DNA of 64,000 bases from assembly GCF_007595705.1 (NCBI RefSeq), contig NZ_NISY01000003.1:186001-250000 (forward strand), given 5' to 3'. This DNA comes from Streptomyces sp. SAJ15. GTDB taxonomy: Bacteria; Actinomycetota; Actinomycetes; Streptomycetales; Streptomycetaceae. Made by a program: the position numbers and the translations under genes. Of this stretch, positions 47,698 to 56,425 are shown piece after piece (position 1 is the stretch's first letter; each line of letters begins with the position of its first letter). The notes below the pieces were generated by a model, which did not search any database, had not been told where the DNA came from, and saw nothing but the letters and a program-made list of their open reading frames with translations.

Positions 47698-48378
47698 ATG
47701 GACGTGGGCGCGGTAGCGGCCTTCTTCGCGGTGGATCTGCTGCTGGTCTGCACCCCGGGGGCGGACTGGGCGTACACGATCACCGCGGGGCTGCGGGACC
47801 GCTCGGTGGTGCCCGCGGTCTCCGGGCTGGTCGCCGGGTACGCCGCCCACACCCTACTGGCGCTGTGCGGGCTGGCCCTGCTCGTGTCGCAGTCGGCGAG
47901 CCTGCTCACCGTGCTGACGGTGGTCGGGGCCGGCTATCTGTGCTGGCTGGGGTGGCAGGTGCTGTCCTCGCCGCCGGCCGACCCCGTGGGCGAGGGGGCC
48001 GCGGGGTCGGCGGGTGTCGCCGTGGCGACCGGGGGCGGGGCCGGCGGCGTGGTCGCGCTGGCGGCCACGCCCTGGCAGGCCGTGTTGAAGGGCGCCGGAA
48101 TCAGCGGGCTGAACCCCAAGGGACTGCTGCTCTACTTCTCGCTGCTGCCGCAGTTCATCAGCCCCGACGCGGGCTGGCCGGTCGCCGCCCAGACCGGGCT
48201 GCTCGGGGCGCTGCACACCGCCAACTGCGCCGTCGTCTATCTCTCGCTCGGCATGCTGTCCCGCACCGTGCTGCGGACCCGGCCGTCGGCGGCCCGCGTG
48301 GTCACCCGCACCGCCGGCGTGATGATGCTGGCCATCGGCGCGTTCCTGCTGGTGGAGCAGGTGGCCGCGGCCGGCTGA
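47698..48378 (+). CDS. LysE-family amino acid exporter
   Basis: 226 residues, six hydrophobic segments. LLLVCTPGADWAYTITAGLRD at 14-34 is the LysE/RhtB signature, with GLNPKGLLLYFSLLPQF at about 140. Effluxes amino acids or derivatives under control of the divergent Lrp-type gene. A Gly-rich insert at about 95-125 (GEGAAGSAGVAVATGGGAGG) is longer than usual. ATG 47698 follows GAGGAAGAG. Confidence 0.92.
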   Translation: MDVGAVAAFFAVDLLLVCTPGADWAYTITAGLRDRSVVPAVSGLVAGYAAHTLLALCGLALLVSQSASLLTVLTVVGAGYLCWLGWQVLSSPPADPVGEGAAGSAGVAVATGGGAGGVVALAATPWQAVLKGAGISGLNPKGLLLYFSLLPQFISPDAGWPVAAQTGLLGALHTANCAVVYLSLGMLSRTVLRTRPSAARVVTRTAGVMMLAIGAFLLVEQVAAAG

Positions 48379-48395
48379 CCGACCGGCCGCGGACG

Positions 48396-48473
48396 CTCGC
48401 GGAATCAGCTCGCGGAATCGACTCGCGAGTTCAGCTCGTGGAATCAGCTCGCCGATTCAGCTCGTGGAATCAG
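48396..48473. repeat. 13-bp tandem repeat array
   Basis: Six contiguous 13-bp units of the form CTCG(C/T)GGAATCAG (48396-48408 through 48461-48473), the last reaching into the stop codon of the adjacent minus-strand gene. Between the convergent LysE and small membrane protein genes. Confidence 0.9.
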
Positions 48474-48682
48474 CCGAGCGCGAGCCAGGCCACCGCCGCG
48501 ACCACGGCGATCACGGCGACCACGCCGACGATCACACCGAGGCGCGGGCCACTGGAGGTCGCCGCCGCCTGTCGGCGCTGGCCACCCTGCTGCTGGCCGC
48601 CCTCGTCGACGAAGGCGCGGAACATCTGCGTGCTGCCCGCCGGGTCGTAGTTGCCCTCGGGGCCATGGGGGTTGTTCGCCAT
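48470..48682 (-). CDS. Small single-helix membrane protein
   Basis: 70 residues: polar, Gln/Gly-rich N-terminus and a C-terminal hydrophobic helix (GVIVGVVAVIAVVAAVAWLALG), so probably tail-anchored. Conserved type in Streptomyces (MANNPHGPEG beginning); no known role. Its 3' end merges with a 13-bp repeat array. Confidence 0.75.
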   Translation of the reverse strand: MANNPHGPEGNYDPAGSTQMFRAFVDEGGQQQGGQRRQAAATSSGPRLGVIVGVVAVIAVVAAVAWLALG

Positions 48683-48820
48683 GGGGCCCGACCCTAGCGA
48701 AGACTCTCAAGATCACCCAGTCCCGGGGCTTCCGCCCAGGTCGGCGTCGGACACCCGCCGCCTTGACCCCACCCCGACCCAGCCTTTGTCCGCAATTTAC
48801 TCAGCAAAGCCACTTTTCGT

Positions 48821-48863
48821 TTGCCTGTAGCAACTAACTAAGGCTACGGTTGCCCTAAGCAAC
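48821..48863. promoter_or_regulatory. Two MarR-type operator dyads
   Basis: TTGC-N5-GCAA at 48821-48833 and GTTGC-N5-GCAAC at 48849-48863, in the 220-bp leader before the MarR gene (start 48906). The shared TTGCnnnnnGCAA design suggests autoregulation by the MarR protein. Confidence 0.75.
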
Positions 48864-48905
48864 CTATTGGTCGCGACGACGGCCCGCGACGGGAGGTGGA
48901 CGGCC

Positions 48906-49691
48906 ATGGCGGCACGAGGCCAGTACGAGGAACTCGCACGACAGTTGAGCGCGATCGGCAGCATCAAGCGCGGACTCGGGCGGTTCCTGCCGTCCGACTG
49001 CCCGCCGGCATCGGTGGTGACCCTCATGCTGCTCGACCGCTACGGCGACATGCGCATGAGCAAACTCGCCGAGCTGCTCGACATCGACATCTCCGTCACC
49101 AGCCGCCATGTCGCGCATATCGAGGCGCGCGGCTGGATCGAGCGGCTCCCCGACCCCCAGGACGGGCGGTCCCGGCTGCTCCGCGCGACCACCGACGGCG
49201 AGGCGCTGCTCGCCCAGGTCACCGCGCGCTACGTCGACGTGCTCGCCGAGCGCCTCGGCGACTGGTCGGACGACGACGTCGGCCGTCTCAACGAACTGCT
49301 GGTCCGACTGCGCGCCGGCTTCACGGAGGGGACGACGGGCCGTACGGCGACGGAGCCCGCGGCCCGCACCGCGGCCGACGTCGCGTCCTGCTCCACGGCC
49401 CGTACGCCCACGTCGGGCGAGCCCGCGACCCGCCCACCGGCGGCTGACCTGGCCGGCCCACCGGCGGCCGACACGGCGGTGGCCGGCACGACGGCTGAAC
49501 CCGCCGGCACGGCGACTGGCCCCGTCGACACGGTGGTGGCCGGCACGGGGACTGGCCCCGTCCGCACTGTGGCCGGCACGACGGCTGAACCCGCTGGCAC
49601 GACGGCCGGCACGGCGACTGGCTCCGTTGGCCCGACGGCCGGCGCACGGCGGCCGGCCGCACCCGCGACCCGTACACCCGCACACACCTAG
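48906..49691 (+). CDS. MarR-family regulator with long repetitive tail
   Basis: 261 residues. Winged-helix MarR domain at about 10-140 (DRYGDMRMSKLAELLDIDISVTSRHVAHIEARGWIERLPDPQDGRSRLL). From about residue 145 to the end, a Thr/Pro/Ala/Gly-rich tail with repeated GTTAEPAGTxxGPV segments from duplicated DNA (about 49470-49640), about 100 residues longer than ordinary MarR proteins. ATG 48906 follows GGGAGGTGG. Directly precedes an MFS exporter, the classical MarR target. Confidence 0.88.
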   Translation: MAARGQYEELARQLSAIGSIKRGLGRFLPSDCPPASVVTLMLLDRYGDMRMSKLAELLDIDISVTSRHVAHIEARGWIERLPDPQDGRSRLLRATTDGEALLAQVTARYVDVLAERLGDWSDDDVGRLNELLVRLRAGFTEGTTGRTATEPAARTAADVASCSTARTPTSGEPATRPPAADLAGPPAADTAVAGTTAEPAGTATGPVDTVVAGTGTGPVRTVAGTTAEPAGTTAGTATGSVGPTAGARRPAAPATRTPAHT

Positions 49692-49715
49692 CACTCGCAC
49701 ACGCAAAGGAAGTTC

Positions 49716-51428
49716 ATGGCTACGACCACACCGGACGGCGGTGTGCGGGGACCCGCGGGGCGCCCCGCCCATGCCGGAGGCCACGGGGGCGACACCGAGG
49801 CCCCGATGACCCACCGGCAGATCATGGAGGCACTCTCCGGGCTGCTGCTCGGCATGTTCGTGGCGATCCTGTCCTCCACGATCGTCTCCAACGCCCTGCC
49901 GGAGATCATCACCGATCTGCACGGCAGCCAGTCCGCCTACACCTGGGTGGTCACCGCCGCCCTGCTGTCGATGACCGCCGCCACCCCGCTGTGGGGCAAG
50001 CTCTCCGACCTCTTCAGCAAGAAGCTGCTGGTCCAGATAGCCCTGGTGATCTATGTCGCGGGCTCGGTGGTGGCCGGTCTGTCGCAGAACACCGGCATGC
50101 TGATCGCCTGCCGCGTGGTCCAGGGCATCGGCGTCGGCGGTCTCTCCGCGCTCGCCCAGATCGTCATGGCCGCGATGATCTCCCCGCGCGAGCGCGGCCG
50201 TTACAGCGGATACCTCGGCGCCACCTTCGCGGTGGCGACCGTCGGCGGCCCGCTGCTGGGCGGCGTGATCACCGACACCGACTGGCTCGGCTGGCGCTGG
50301 TGCTTCTACGTCGGCGTGCCCTTCGCGATCATCGCGCTGATCGTGCTGCAGAAGACCCTCAAGCTGCCCGTCGTGAAGCGGGATGTGAAGGTCGACTGGG
50401 CGGGCGCCTTCTTCATCAGCGCCGCCGTCTCCCTGCTGCTGATCTGGGTGACGCTGGCCGGCGACGACTACGACTGGATCTCCTGGCAGACCTACGCCAT
50501 GGTCGGCGGCGCGATCGCCCTCGGTGCGCTCTTCGTCCTGGTGGAGTCCAGGGCCAGCGAGCCGATCATCCCGCTGCGTCTGTTCCGCAACAAGACCATC
50601 GCCCTGGCCTCGCTGGCCTCCCTCTTCGTGGGTGTGGCGATGTTCGCCGGCACGGTCTTCTTCAGCCAGTACTTCCAGCTGGCGCGCGGCGAGTCGCCGA
50701 CCATGTCCGGCGTGCTGACCATCCCGATGATCGGCGGACTCTTCGTCTCCTCGACCGTCTCCGGCCGGTCCATCACCAAGACCGGCCGCTGGAAGGCGTG
50801 GCTGGTCGCGGGCGGCGCGCTGGTGACCGCCGGCCTGGGGCTGCTGGGCACCCTGCGCTACGACACCCCGTACTGGCAGACCGCGGTCTACATGGCGCTG
50901 CTGGGCCTCGGCATCGGCATGATGATGCAGAACCTGGTGCTCGCCACGCAGAACCAGGTAGCCCCCGAGGACCTCGGCGCCGCCAGCTCCGTGGTGACCT
51001 TCTTCCGCTCGCTGGGTGGCGCGGTCGGCGTCTCGGCGCTCGGCGCCGTGCTCGCCCATCGCGTCACCGACTATGTCGAGGACGGCCTGACCGCCCTCGG
51101 CCCGGCGGGCGCGGCAGCGGCGGGCCATGGCTCCAGCAGTGGCATCCCGGACCTGGACAAGCTCCCGGCACCGCTGCGCGAGGTCTTCGAGAGCGCCTAC
51201 GGGCACGGCATCGGCGACGTCTTCCTGTACGCCGCGCCGGCCGCGCTGATCGCCTTCGTCGTCTCGATGTTCATCAAGGAGGTCGCGCTCAAGGGCGGCC
51301 CCGGGGTCCCGGAGGGCGCCGGGACCCGGCAGGGCTCCGAGGTCCAGCGGGACTCCGCCGGCGCGGTTCAGACTGCGACCGCGGACGGGCGGGGCCGGCG
51401 GCCCGCGCTCACCCGCACCGAGGACTGA
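49716..51428 (+). CDS. MFS drug exporter, DHA2/QacA-EmrB type
   Basis: 570 residues, about 14 membrane helices. Motif GKLSDLFSKKLLVQIAL between helices 2 and 3, exporter motif in helix 5 (GPLLGGVITDTDWLGWRWCFYVGVP). A 40-residue hydrophilic lead precedes helix 1. Starts 24 bp after the MarR stop, probably co-transcribed and MarR-repressed. Likely multidrug or natural-product efflux. Confidence 0.92.
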   Translation: MATTTPDGGVRGPAGRPAHAGGHGGDTEAPMTHRQIMEALSGLLLGMFVAILSSTIVSNALPEIITDLHGSQSAYTWVVTAALLSMTAATPLWGKLSDLFSKKLLVQIALVIYVAGSVVAGLSQNTGMLIACRVVQGIGVGGLSALAQIVMAAMISPRERGRYSGYLGATFAVATVGGPLLGGVITDTDWLGWRWCFYVGVPFAIIALIVLQKTLKLPVVKRDVKVDWAGAFFISAAVSLLLIWVTLAGDDYDWISWQTYAMVGGAIALGALFVLVESRASEPIIPLRLFRNKTIALASLASLFVGVAMFAGTVFFSQYFQLARGESPTMSGVLTIPMIGGLFVSSTVSGRSITKTGRWKAWLVAGGALVTAGLGLLGTLRYDTPYWQTAVYMALLGLGIGMMMQNLVLATQNQVAPEDLGAASSVVTFFRSLGGAVGVSALGAVLAHRVTDYVEDGLTALGPAGAAAAGHGSSSGIPDLDKLPAPLREVFESAYGHGIGDVFLYAAPAALIAFVVSMFIKEVALKGGPGVPEGAGTRQGSEVQRDSAGAVQTATADGRGRRPALTRTED

Positions 51429-51826
51429 CCCGCGAGGAGAGCCCGACAGGCATCGAGGAGACCTCGAGGAGAGACCGGCAAGACTCGAGAGGCGAGCGAC
51501 AAGCCTCGAAGAGAGCGACAAGACCCCGGGTCCGGAGCGCGCGATGAGCGGAGACGCGCCCCGGATCCGGCCCGGGACCGGTTCGGCCACGGACGGTTCC
51601 GGAGAGTGGGTCCCGGCGGTGGCGGGCCGGGCAGGGGACGGCCTGCCCGCCGCCGCCCGGACTCGCGCACGCCGCACCGTGGCCGCACCGAGCCGCCGCC
51701 CGTACGATGCCCCCCGCCGTCGTACGGGCGGTGCCATACGCACCGCGTCACTGCCTCACCGCGCCACCGCGCCACCGCGCCGCCGCGCCACAGGGACGTC
51801 GCCCTCCCCGCACCGATCGCTTCGGG
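51429..51826. other. Gene-free stretch with short degenerate repeats
   Basis: 398 bp between the MFS stop and the TetR stop. Two low-complexity zones: AAGACTCGAGAG/CAAGCCTCGAAG-type units at 51450-51520 and CACCGCGCCACCGCGCC at 51755-51790. No gene; no clean terminator hairpin seen. Confidence 0.5.
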
Positions 51827-52750
51827 TCAGCGGCCGCCGCGGTCCCGCATCGCCTCGATGCCGGCGATCACCGTGTCGAGGGCGAAGCCGAAGTCCCGCT
51901 CGCGCATCTCCTGGAGGGTGCTGCCGCCGCGTGCCTCCATCACCCTCGCCGGCTCGGCCAGCGGCTCGGCGAACTCCGGGCGGGCCCGGATGGTGGTCAT
52001 GATGTGCTTGAAGTAGTCGTCCATCTCCATCCCCGCCTCCTTGCAGCGGGCGTCGAACAGGCCCTCGTTGGTGGCGAAGCCGTAGACGAACTGGAAGACG
52101 GCGGCGATCGCGCCGGTGCGCCCCTCCATGGGCAGTCCACTGCGCCCCATGACGCGCAGCGTCGCGTTCGAGAAGGCGAGCCAGTGCGGGCCCACGTTGA
52201 TGAACTGGCCGGTCAGCTGGGAGACCCAGGGGTGCGCCAGGAGCAGCCGACGGTATTCGACGGCGAGTTGGCGCAGCTGCTCGCGCCAGTCGGCCGACTC
52301 GTCCGTCGGGTCCGGGAGCGCCATCTCGCCGTTGACCGCGTCCAGGGCGAGTTCGAGCAGGTCGTCCTTGGTGTCGACGTACCAGTAAACCGACATCGCG
52401 GTGACGCCGAGCTCCGCCGCGAGGCGGCGCATGGAGAACTTCGCCAGCCCCTCGGCGTCGAGCAGCCGTACCGTGGCCGCGACGATCCGGTCGAGATCGA
52501 GCCCGGCCGCCTGCTCGGTGCCGATCTGCTCGGCGCCACCCTGGCCGGTGCCGCCCTGGTCGGTGGCCCCTTGCTCGCTGGCGTCCTGTGCGGTGGCGCC
52601 CTGTGCGGCCTCGCGGCCCGGACCCTGGTCCGGAGCGCGGACCGCCCCCCGCTCCGGCGCCGGGGCCTGGTGCGGCTTGCGCCGGGAGGCCGGGCGCTCC
52701 GCGAGCCAGACACTGATACGCGGGCGGCTGACGCGGCGGCCGGTTGCCAA
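51827..52750 (-). CDS. TetR-family regulator with repetitive N-terminal extension
   Basis: 307 residues. The HTH begins only around residue 85 (LDRIVAATVRLLDAEGLAKFSMRRLAAELGVTAMSVYWYVDTKDDL). The first 80 residues are repetitive (QGATAQDASEQGATDQGGTGQGGAEQ), from tandem 15-18-bp units near 52510-52610, and may partly be untranslated; an internal start near residue 82 would give a normal 225-residue TetR. Lies downstream of an MFS gene on the same strand whose promoter holds a long dyad. Confidence 0.82.
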   Translation of the reverse strand: MATGRRVSRPRISVWLAERPASRRKPHQAPAPERGAVRAPDQGPGREAAQGATAQDASEQGATDQGGTGQGGAEQIGTEQAAGLDLDRIVAATVRLLDAEGLAKFSMRRLAAELGVTAMSVYWYVDTKDDLLELALDAVNGEMALPDPTDESADWREQLRQLAVEYRRLLLAHPWVSQLTGQFINVGPHWLAFSNATLRVMGRSGLPMEGRTGAIAAVFQFVYGFATNEGLFDARCKEAGMEMDDYFKHIMTTIRARPEFAEPLAEPARVMEARGGSTLQEMRERDFGFALDTVIAGIEAMRDRGGR

Positions 52751-52866
52751 GGCGCGCTCCCCTTCTCCGACGCCGCTGCGGTGCGTCGTGCTCGTCGTGC
52801 TGGTGGTGCTCGTCGTACTGGTCGTACTGGGCGTGCTCGTCCTGTTCCCGCGCTACGTAAACGATG

Positions 52867-54405
52867 CTATTCCGCGGGCGTCGCGGCCGAGAGCCGCTGG
52901 GCGCGCCGCAACAGCAGCGCCGACAGCACCCCGCCGACCAGCACCCCGACCGCACCGACCAGCTGGCTGGTCTGGAGCCCGGAGGCGAAGGCGTCCACGA
53001 CGGCCGCCCGGTCCGCGCTCCCCACGTCCGTCGCCTCGATCGCGGCGGGCAGCGAGCTGGCACCGGCGGCGACGGCGGGCAGCAGCGCGGCGAAGCGGGC
53101 GTTGAGGACGGCGCCGAGGACGGCGACGCCGAGTCCGTTGCCGAACTCGACCACCGTGCCGTCGACACCCGCGCCCACGCCCGCCTTCTCCTGCGGGATG
53201 GCGCTCATGATCGCCTCCGCCATCGCGGGGTTGGCGAAGGCACAGCCCGCGCCGATGAGCACCAGGCCGAGCAGCAGCCCGCCGTAGCCATGGCCCGCTC
53301 CGCCGAGGAAGGCGACGCTGGTGAGCCCCACCGCGAGCAGCGTCATCCCGGTGCACAGCGCGCCCGGCAGGCCGAGCAGGCGGGTGACCCGCGCGGAGAT
53401 CCCGGTGAAGTTGAGCGCCACGATGGTGAGCGCGAGCGGCGCCGTCCGCAGCCCGGCCTCCAGCGGCCCGTAGCCGCGGACGAACTGGAGCTGCTGGGTC
53501 AGCAGAAAGAGCGCCCCACCCATGCCGAAGGTGATGACGACCGCGCCGACCACGGCAGCGGAGAACCGACGGTCGTGGAAGAAGCGCAGGTCCAGCATGG
53601 GGTACGGAACCCGGCGCTCCCACAGGACGAAGCCGCCGAGGACCAGCAGCCCCAGGAGGCCGCCGGCGACCACCGGGGCGGCGGTCCAGCCGTGCTCCGG
53701 GCCGGAGATGATCGCGTAGACGACCCCGACCATGCCGACGGTGGAGAGCACCGCGCCCACCAGGTCCGGCCGGTCGCCCTCCCGGTTCTTGGACTCCGGC
53801 ACCAGCGCCAGGACGGCGACCAGTCCGATCGCCACCACCGGCAGGTTGACCAGGAAGATCGCACCCCACCAGAAGTGGTCCAGCATCACCCCGCCGAGCA
53901 GCGGCCCGGTGGCGAAGCCCAGGGCGTTGACCGCGGCCCAGACACTGATCGCCCGGATCCGCTCCTCCGCGGAGAAGATCTGCATCGCGACGGCGAGCGT
54001 GGTGGTGAGCAGCAGCGCCCCGCCGACGCCCATGCTGGCGCGGGCGGCTATCAGCTGTCCCGTCGTCTGCGAGAGCCCGGCCGCCAGCGAGCCGAGACCG
54101 AACAGGGCCAGCCCGACGGCGAGCATCTTCTTGCGGCCGTAGCGGTCGGCCGAGCTGCCGGCGGTCAGCAGCAGACCGGACTGGACCAGGGAGTAGGCGT
54201 TGACCATCCACTGGATGTCCGCGGTGGACGCGTCCATCTCCTCGGTGAGGGAGGGGATGGCGACGTTCAGCACGGTGTTGTCGATCAGCACGGTGAGCTG
54301 GGCGAGGCAGATGACGCCGAGGATCAGCCAGCGCTGCGGATGGCCCTCGTCCGGGGGTGCCGCACCCGGCGCGGCGGTGGTGGTCTCTGCTGGCACCGCC
54401 GTCAT
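52867..54405 (-). CDS. MFS drug exporter, DHA2 type
   Basis: 512 residues, about 14 membrane helices. Motif AGSSADRYGRKKMLAVGLALFG between helices 2 and 3; exporter motif GPLLGGVMLDHFWWGAIFLVNLPV. ATG 54405 near the operator region. Probably one transcript with the TetR gene 116 bp downstream (52751-52866, filled with CGTCGTACTGGT-like repeats), so the repressor is made with its exporter. Confidence 0.93.
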   Translation of the reverse strand: MTAVPAETTTAAPGAAPPDEGHPQRWLILGVICLAQLTVLIDNTVLNVAIPSLTEEMDASTADIQWMVNAYSLVQSGLLLTAGSSADRYGRKKMLAVGLALFGLGSLAAGLSQTTGQLIAARASMGVGGALLLTTTLAVAMQIFSAEERIRAISVWAAVNALGFATGPLLGGVMLDHFWWGAIFLVNLPVVAIGLVAVLALVPESKNREGDRPDLVGAVLSTVGMVGVVYAIISGPEHGWTAAPVVAGGLLGLLVLGGFVLWERRVPYPMLDLRFFHDRRFSAAVVGAVVITFGMGGALFLLTQQLQFVRGYGPLEAGLRTAPLALTIVALNFTGISARVTRLLGLPGALCTGMTLLAVGLTSVAFLGGAGHGYGGLLLGLVLIGAGCAFANPAMAEAIMSAIPQEKAGVGAGVDGTVVEFGNGLGVAVLGAVLNARFAALLPAVAAGASSLPAAIEATDVGSADRAAVVDAFASGLQTSQLVGAVGVLVGGVLSALLLRRAQRLSAATPAE

Positions 54406-54685
54406 GCGGGCTCCCTATACGGTGTACGAGGCTGGATCGCCCTACACCGTACAGGGGCTCGGACGGCCGGCCTAACCGCTCGGCTTGATCAGATCCCGTC
54501 CAGACAGGTCAGGTGAGCGCCGACCCGCAGACCACGACCAGCAGCGGCACGAGGTGCGGGGGGCATGAGACACGGGGGGCACGGGACAAGGGGGCGCGGG
54601 ACACGAGACCCGGAGGCACGAGGCACGGGCGAGAGACCCAGACCCGGCGAAAGACACCGGCTGAACGAAAGACACCGGGGCATGA
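54406..54685. other. Promoter and purine-rich spacer upstream of the MFS gene
   Basis: After the dyad the sequence from about 54540 to 54680 is purine-rich (GGGGGCACGGGACA, GACACCGG repeats) with repeated CACGGG/GAGACC motifs. No gene supported. Confidence 0.5.
54418..54451. promoter_or_regulatory. TetR-type operator dyad before the MFS gene
   Basis: TACGGTGTA at 54418-54426 and its exact complement TACACCGTA at 54443-54451, separated by 16 bp, 13 bp upstream of the MFS start. Consistent with repression by the TetR protein encoded downstream. Confidence 0.75.
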
Positions 54686-54719
54686 CGAAGGGCCCGGCAC
54701 TCACGTGCCGGGCCCTTCG
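54686..54719 (-). terminator. Hairpin terminator after initiator tRNA
   Basis: Perfect 15-bp arms CGAAGGGCCCGGCAC/GTGCCGGGCCCTTCG with a four-base loop, 6 bp beyond the tRNA 3' end. Confidence 0.9.
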
Positions 54720-54725
54720 CTTCAG

Positions 54726-54799
54726 TAGCGGGGACAGGATTTGAACCTGCGACCTCTGGGTTATGAGCCCAGCGAGCTACCGAGCTGCTCCACCCCGCG
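54726..54799 (-). tRNA. Initiator tRNA-Met (anticodon CAT), CCA not encoded
   Basis: Minus strand: acceptor CGCGGGG against CCCCGCT leaves position 1:72 unpaired, and the anticodon stem has three consecutive G-C pairs (CTGGG-CTCATAA-CCCAG), the two hallmarks of initiator tRNA. 74 nt, A discriminator; the next bases are not CCA. Confidence 0.95.
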
Positions 54800-55028
54800 T
54801 CGGTAGGCACAACCATACGGCACCGGGCCGGTGAGGGGAAATCGGGTTTCCGGCGACGTTACTTTGCAACGGCACAGTCCCAGCCTCGCTGCGGACGGAT
54901 CTTTATGCATGACCATGCCATCCGGCCCCGCCAAGATGTACCGCACAAGATCGCGTAGCCCCCACCAGAACCGTCTGCCCTGCGCGCATCGGCCCGCTCA
55001 CGCATACATCACCACGGGGATCCCTTCC

Positions 55029-55757
55029 ATGCACATACGCCGCTCCGCCGCCGCCCTCGCCTGCGCGACCAGCTTCGCCCTGCTCGGCACCGCGTGCAAC
55101 GACAACCTCGCCGAAGGCGGTCAGGGCGCCGACCAGTCGCCCAGCCAGCAGCCCAAGCCAGCGCCCAGCAAGGCCGTTGACAGCGACGCCGGCAAGACCC
55201 TGGACCTGGGCGAGGCCACCCCGCTCACGTACAAGCGGGGCTCGGACAAGAAGGCCACGCTCCAGGTGGCGGCGACGAGCGTGAAGAAGGGGTCGCAAGC
55301 CGACCTGGGCGCGGTGAAGTTGGACGCCGCCGAGCGGAAGCTCCAGCCGTACTACGTCACCCTCGACTTCAAGAACATCGGCAAGAACACCATCACGTAC
55401 CCCTTCCTGACCTCCCCGGTCGACCTGCGCGACGGCCGCGGCGAGGACGCCAAGTCCCCCGTCACCATCGGCGACGAGGTCACCCCGTGCCCGGGGAAGG
55501 ACCCGGACGAGTTCACCGCGGGCGCCACGGTCACCCTCTGCACCGTCTTCCTCCTCCCCCAGGGCGAGACCCCGTCCGTCGTCCTCTACCGCGGCGACTA
55601 CGACACCGAGCCCGTCTTCTGGAAGGTGACGGAGGCGAAGGATTCCAAGAGCAAGAAGGGCACCACGGGCGGGGCGGGCTCGACCGGAGGGTCCGGTTCG
55701 ACGGGCGGGTCTGGCACCGACAACCCGAAGACGTCGAAGGGCACGAAGAGGCGGTGA
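55029..55757 (+). CDS. Lipoprotein with Gly/Ser/Thr-rich tail
   Basis: 242 residues. Lipobox LLGTAC (Cys about residue 23) after a basic, hydrophobic signal. The middle (ATLQVAATSVKKGSQADLGAVKLDAAERKLQPYYVTLDFKNIG) is immunoglobulin-like, resembling DUF4352-type surface proteins. The end is repeated GGSGSTGGSGT and a basic tail. ATG 55029 is chosen after a long leader; no strong ribosome binding site. Surface-exposed, unknown role. Confidence 0.83.
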   Translation: MHIRRSAAALACATSFALLGTACNDNLAEGGQGADQSPSQQPKPAPSKAVDSDAGKTLDLGEATPLTYKRGSDKKATLQVAATSVKKGSQADLGAVKLDAAERKLQPYYVTLDFKNIGKNTITYPFLTSPVDLRDGRGEDAKSPVTIGDEVTPCPGKDPDEFTAGATVTLCTVFLLPQGETPSVVLYRGDYDTEPVFWKVTEAKDSKSKKGTTGGAGSTGGSGSTGGSGTDNPKTSKGTKRR

Positions 55758-55795
55758 CGCGCTGACGCGGTGACGCGCTGACGCGCTCTCTGACG

Positions 55796-55831
55796 CCGGA
55801 AGGCCCGTCGAGGCGAGACGGGCCCTTCCGG
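55796..55831 (+). terminator. Hairpin terminator after the lipoprotein
   Basis: CCGGAAGGCCCGTC and GACGGGCCCTTCCGG arms, one bulge, preceded by four GACGCGCT repeats (55756-55790). Confidence 0.8.
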
Positions 55832-55864
55832 CTCCCTGCGCACCCTCTGCGGACACGGTCAAGA

Positions 55865-56320
55865 TCAGGGCCGTGGCCCACCCGGCGGCCTGGACGGCCC
55901 CGACGGGTCCGACGGGTTCGACGGGTCCGACGGGGGGTCCGGCACGGGAGTGTCCGACTCTCCGACGTCCACCGCGCGCAGCGCGCTCGCCAGCCGGTCC
56001 CGTACCCGCGTCTGGGCGGCGATGCGGGCGTCCAGGACGGCGAGCCGGTTGCGCGCGACGTTCAGACCGGCGGCTCCGACGGGCCCGTTGGCGAGGTCGC
56101 CGTCCAGGCAGGGGAGGAAGCAGCTCACGTCCTCCAGGGTGAGCCCGGCATCCAGCAGATAGCGGATGTTGCGCACCCGCCGGACGGCCTGCTCGGTGTA
56201 GTCCCGGTAGCCGTTGTGCCCCCGCTCGGAGCTGAGCAGCCCGGCCTGCTCGTAGTGGCGCAGGGCACGCGGGGTCACCCCCGTCTCCCGTGCGAGTTCC
56301 CCGATCCGCAACCGTTCCAC
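55865..56320 (-). CDS. MerR-family regulator
   Basis: 151 residues. Winged HTH MERLRIGELARETGVTPRALRHYEQAGLL at the N-terminus, long dimerisation helix (LDARIAAQTRVRDRLASALRAV), then a Ser/Pro-rich tail. Two Cys in the linker (VSCFLPCLDG) could sense metal or thiols. Followed upstream by an SDR gene on the same strand, a common MerR/SDR neighbourhood. Confidence 0.93.
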   Translation of the reverse strand: MERLRIGELARETGVTPRALRHYEQAGLLSSERGHNGYRDYTEQAVRRVRNIRYLLDAGLTLEDVSCFLPCLDGDLANGPVGAAGLNVARNRLAVLDARIAAQTRVRDRLASALRAVDVGESDTPVPDPPSDPSNPSDPSGPSRPPGGPRP

Positions 56321-56425
56321 CTCCGGGCCCCGTTTCTACCAGGCACGGGGCCGGCGGTCGGGCTCTCCACGGGTTCCGCGACGGGGGAGATCGGGGCGAC
56401 CGGGGTACGGGAGTGATCGGGGCGA

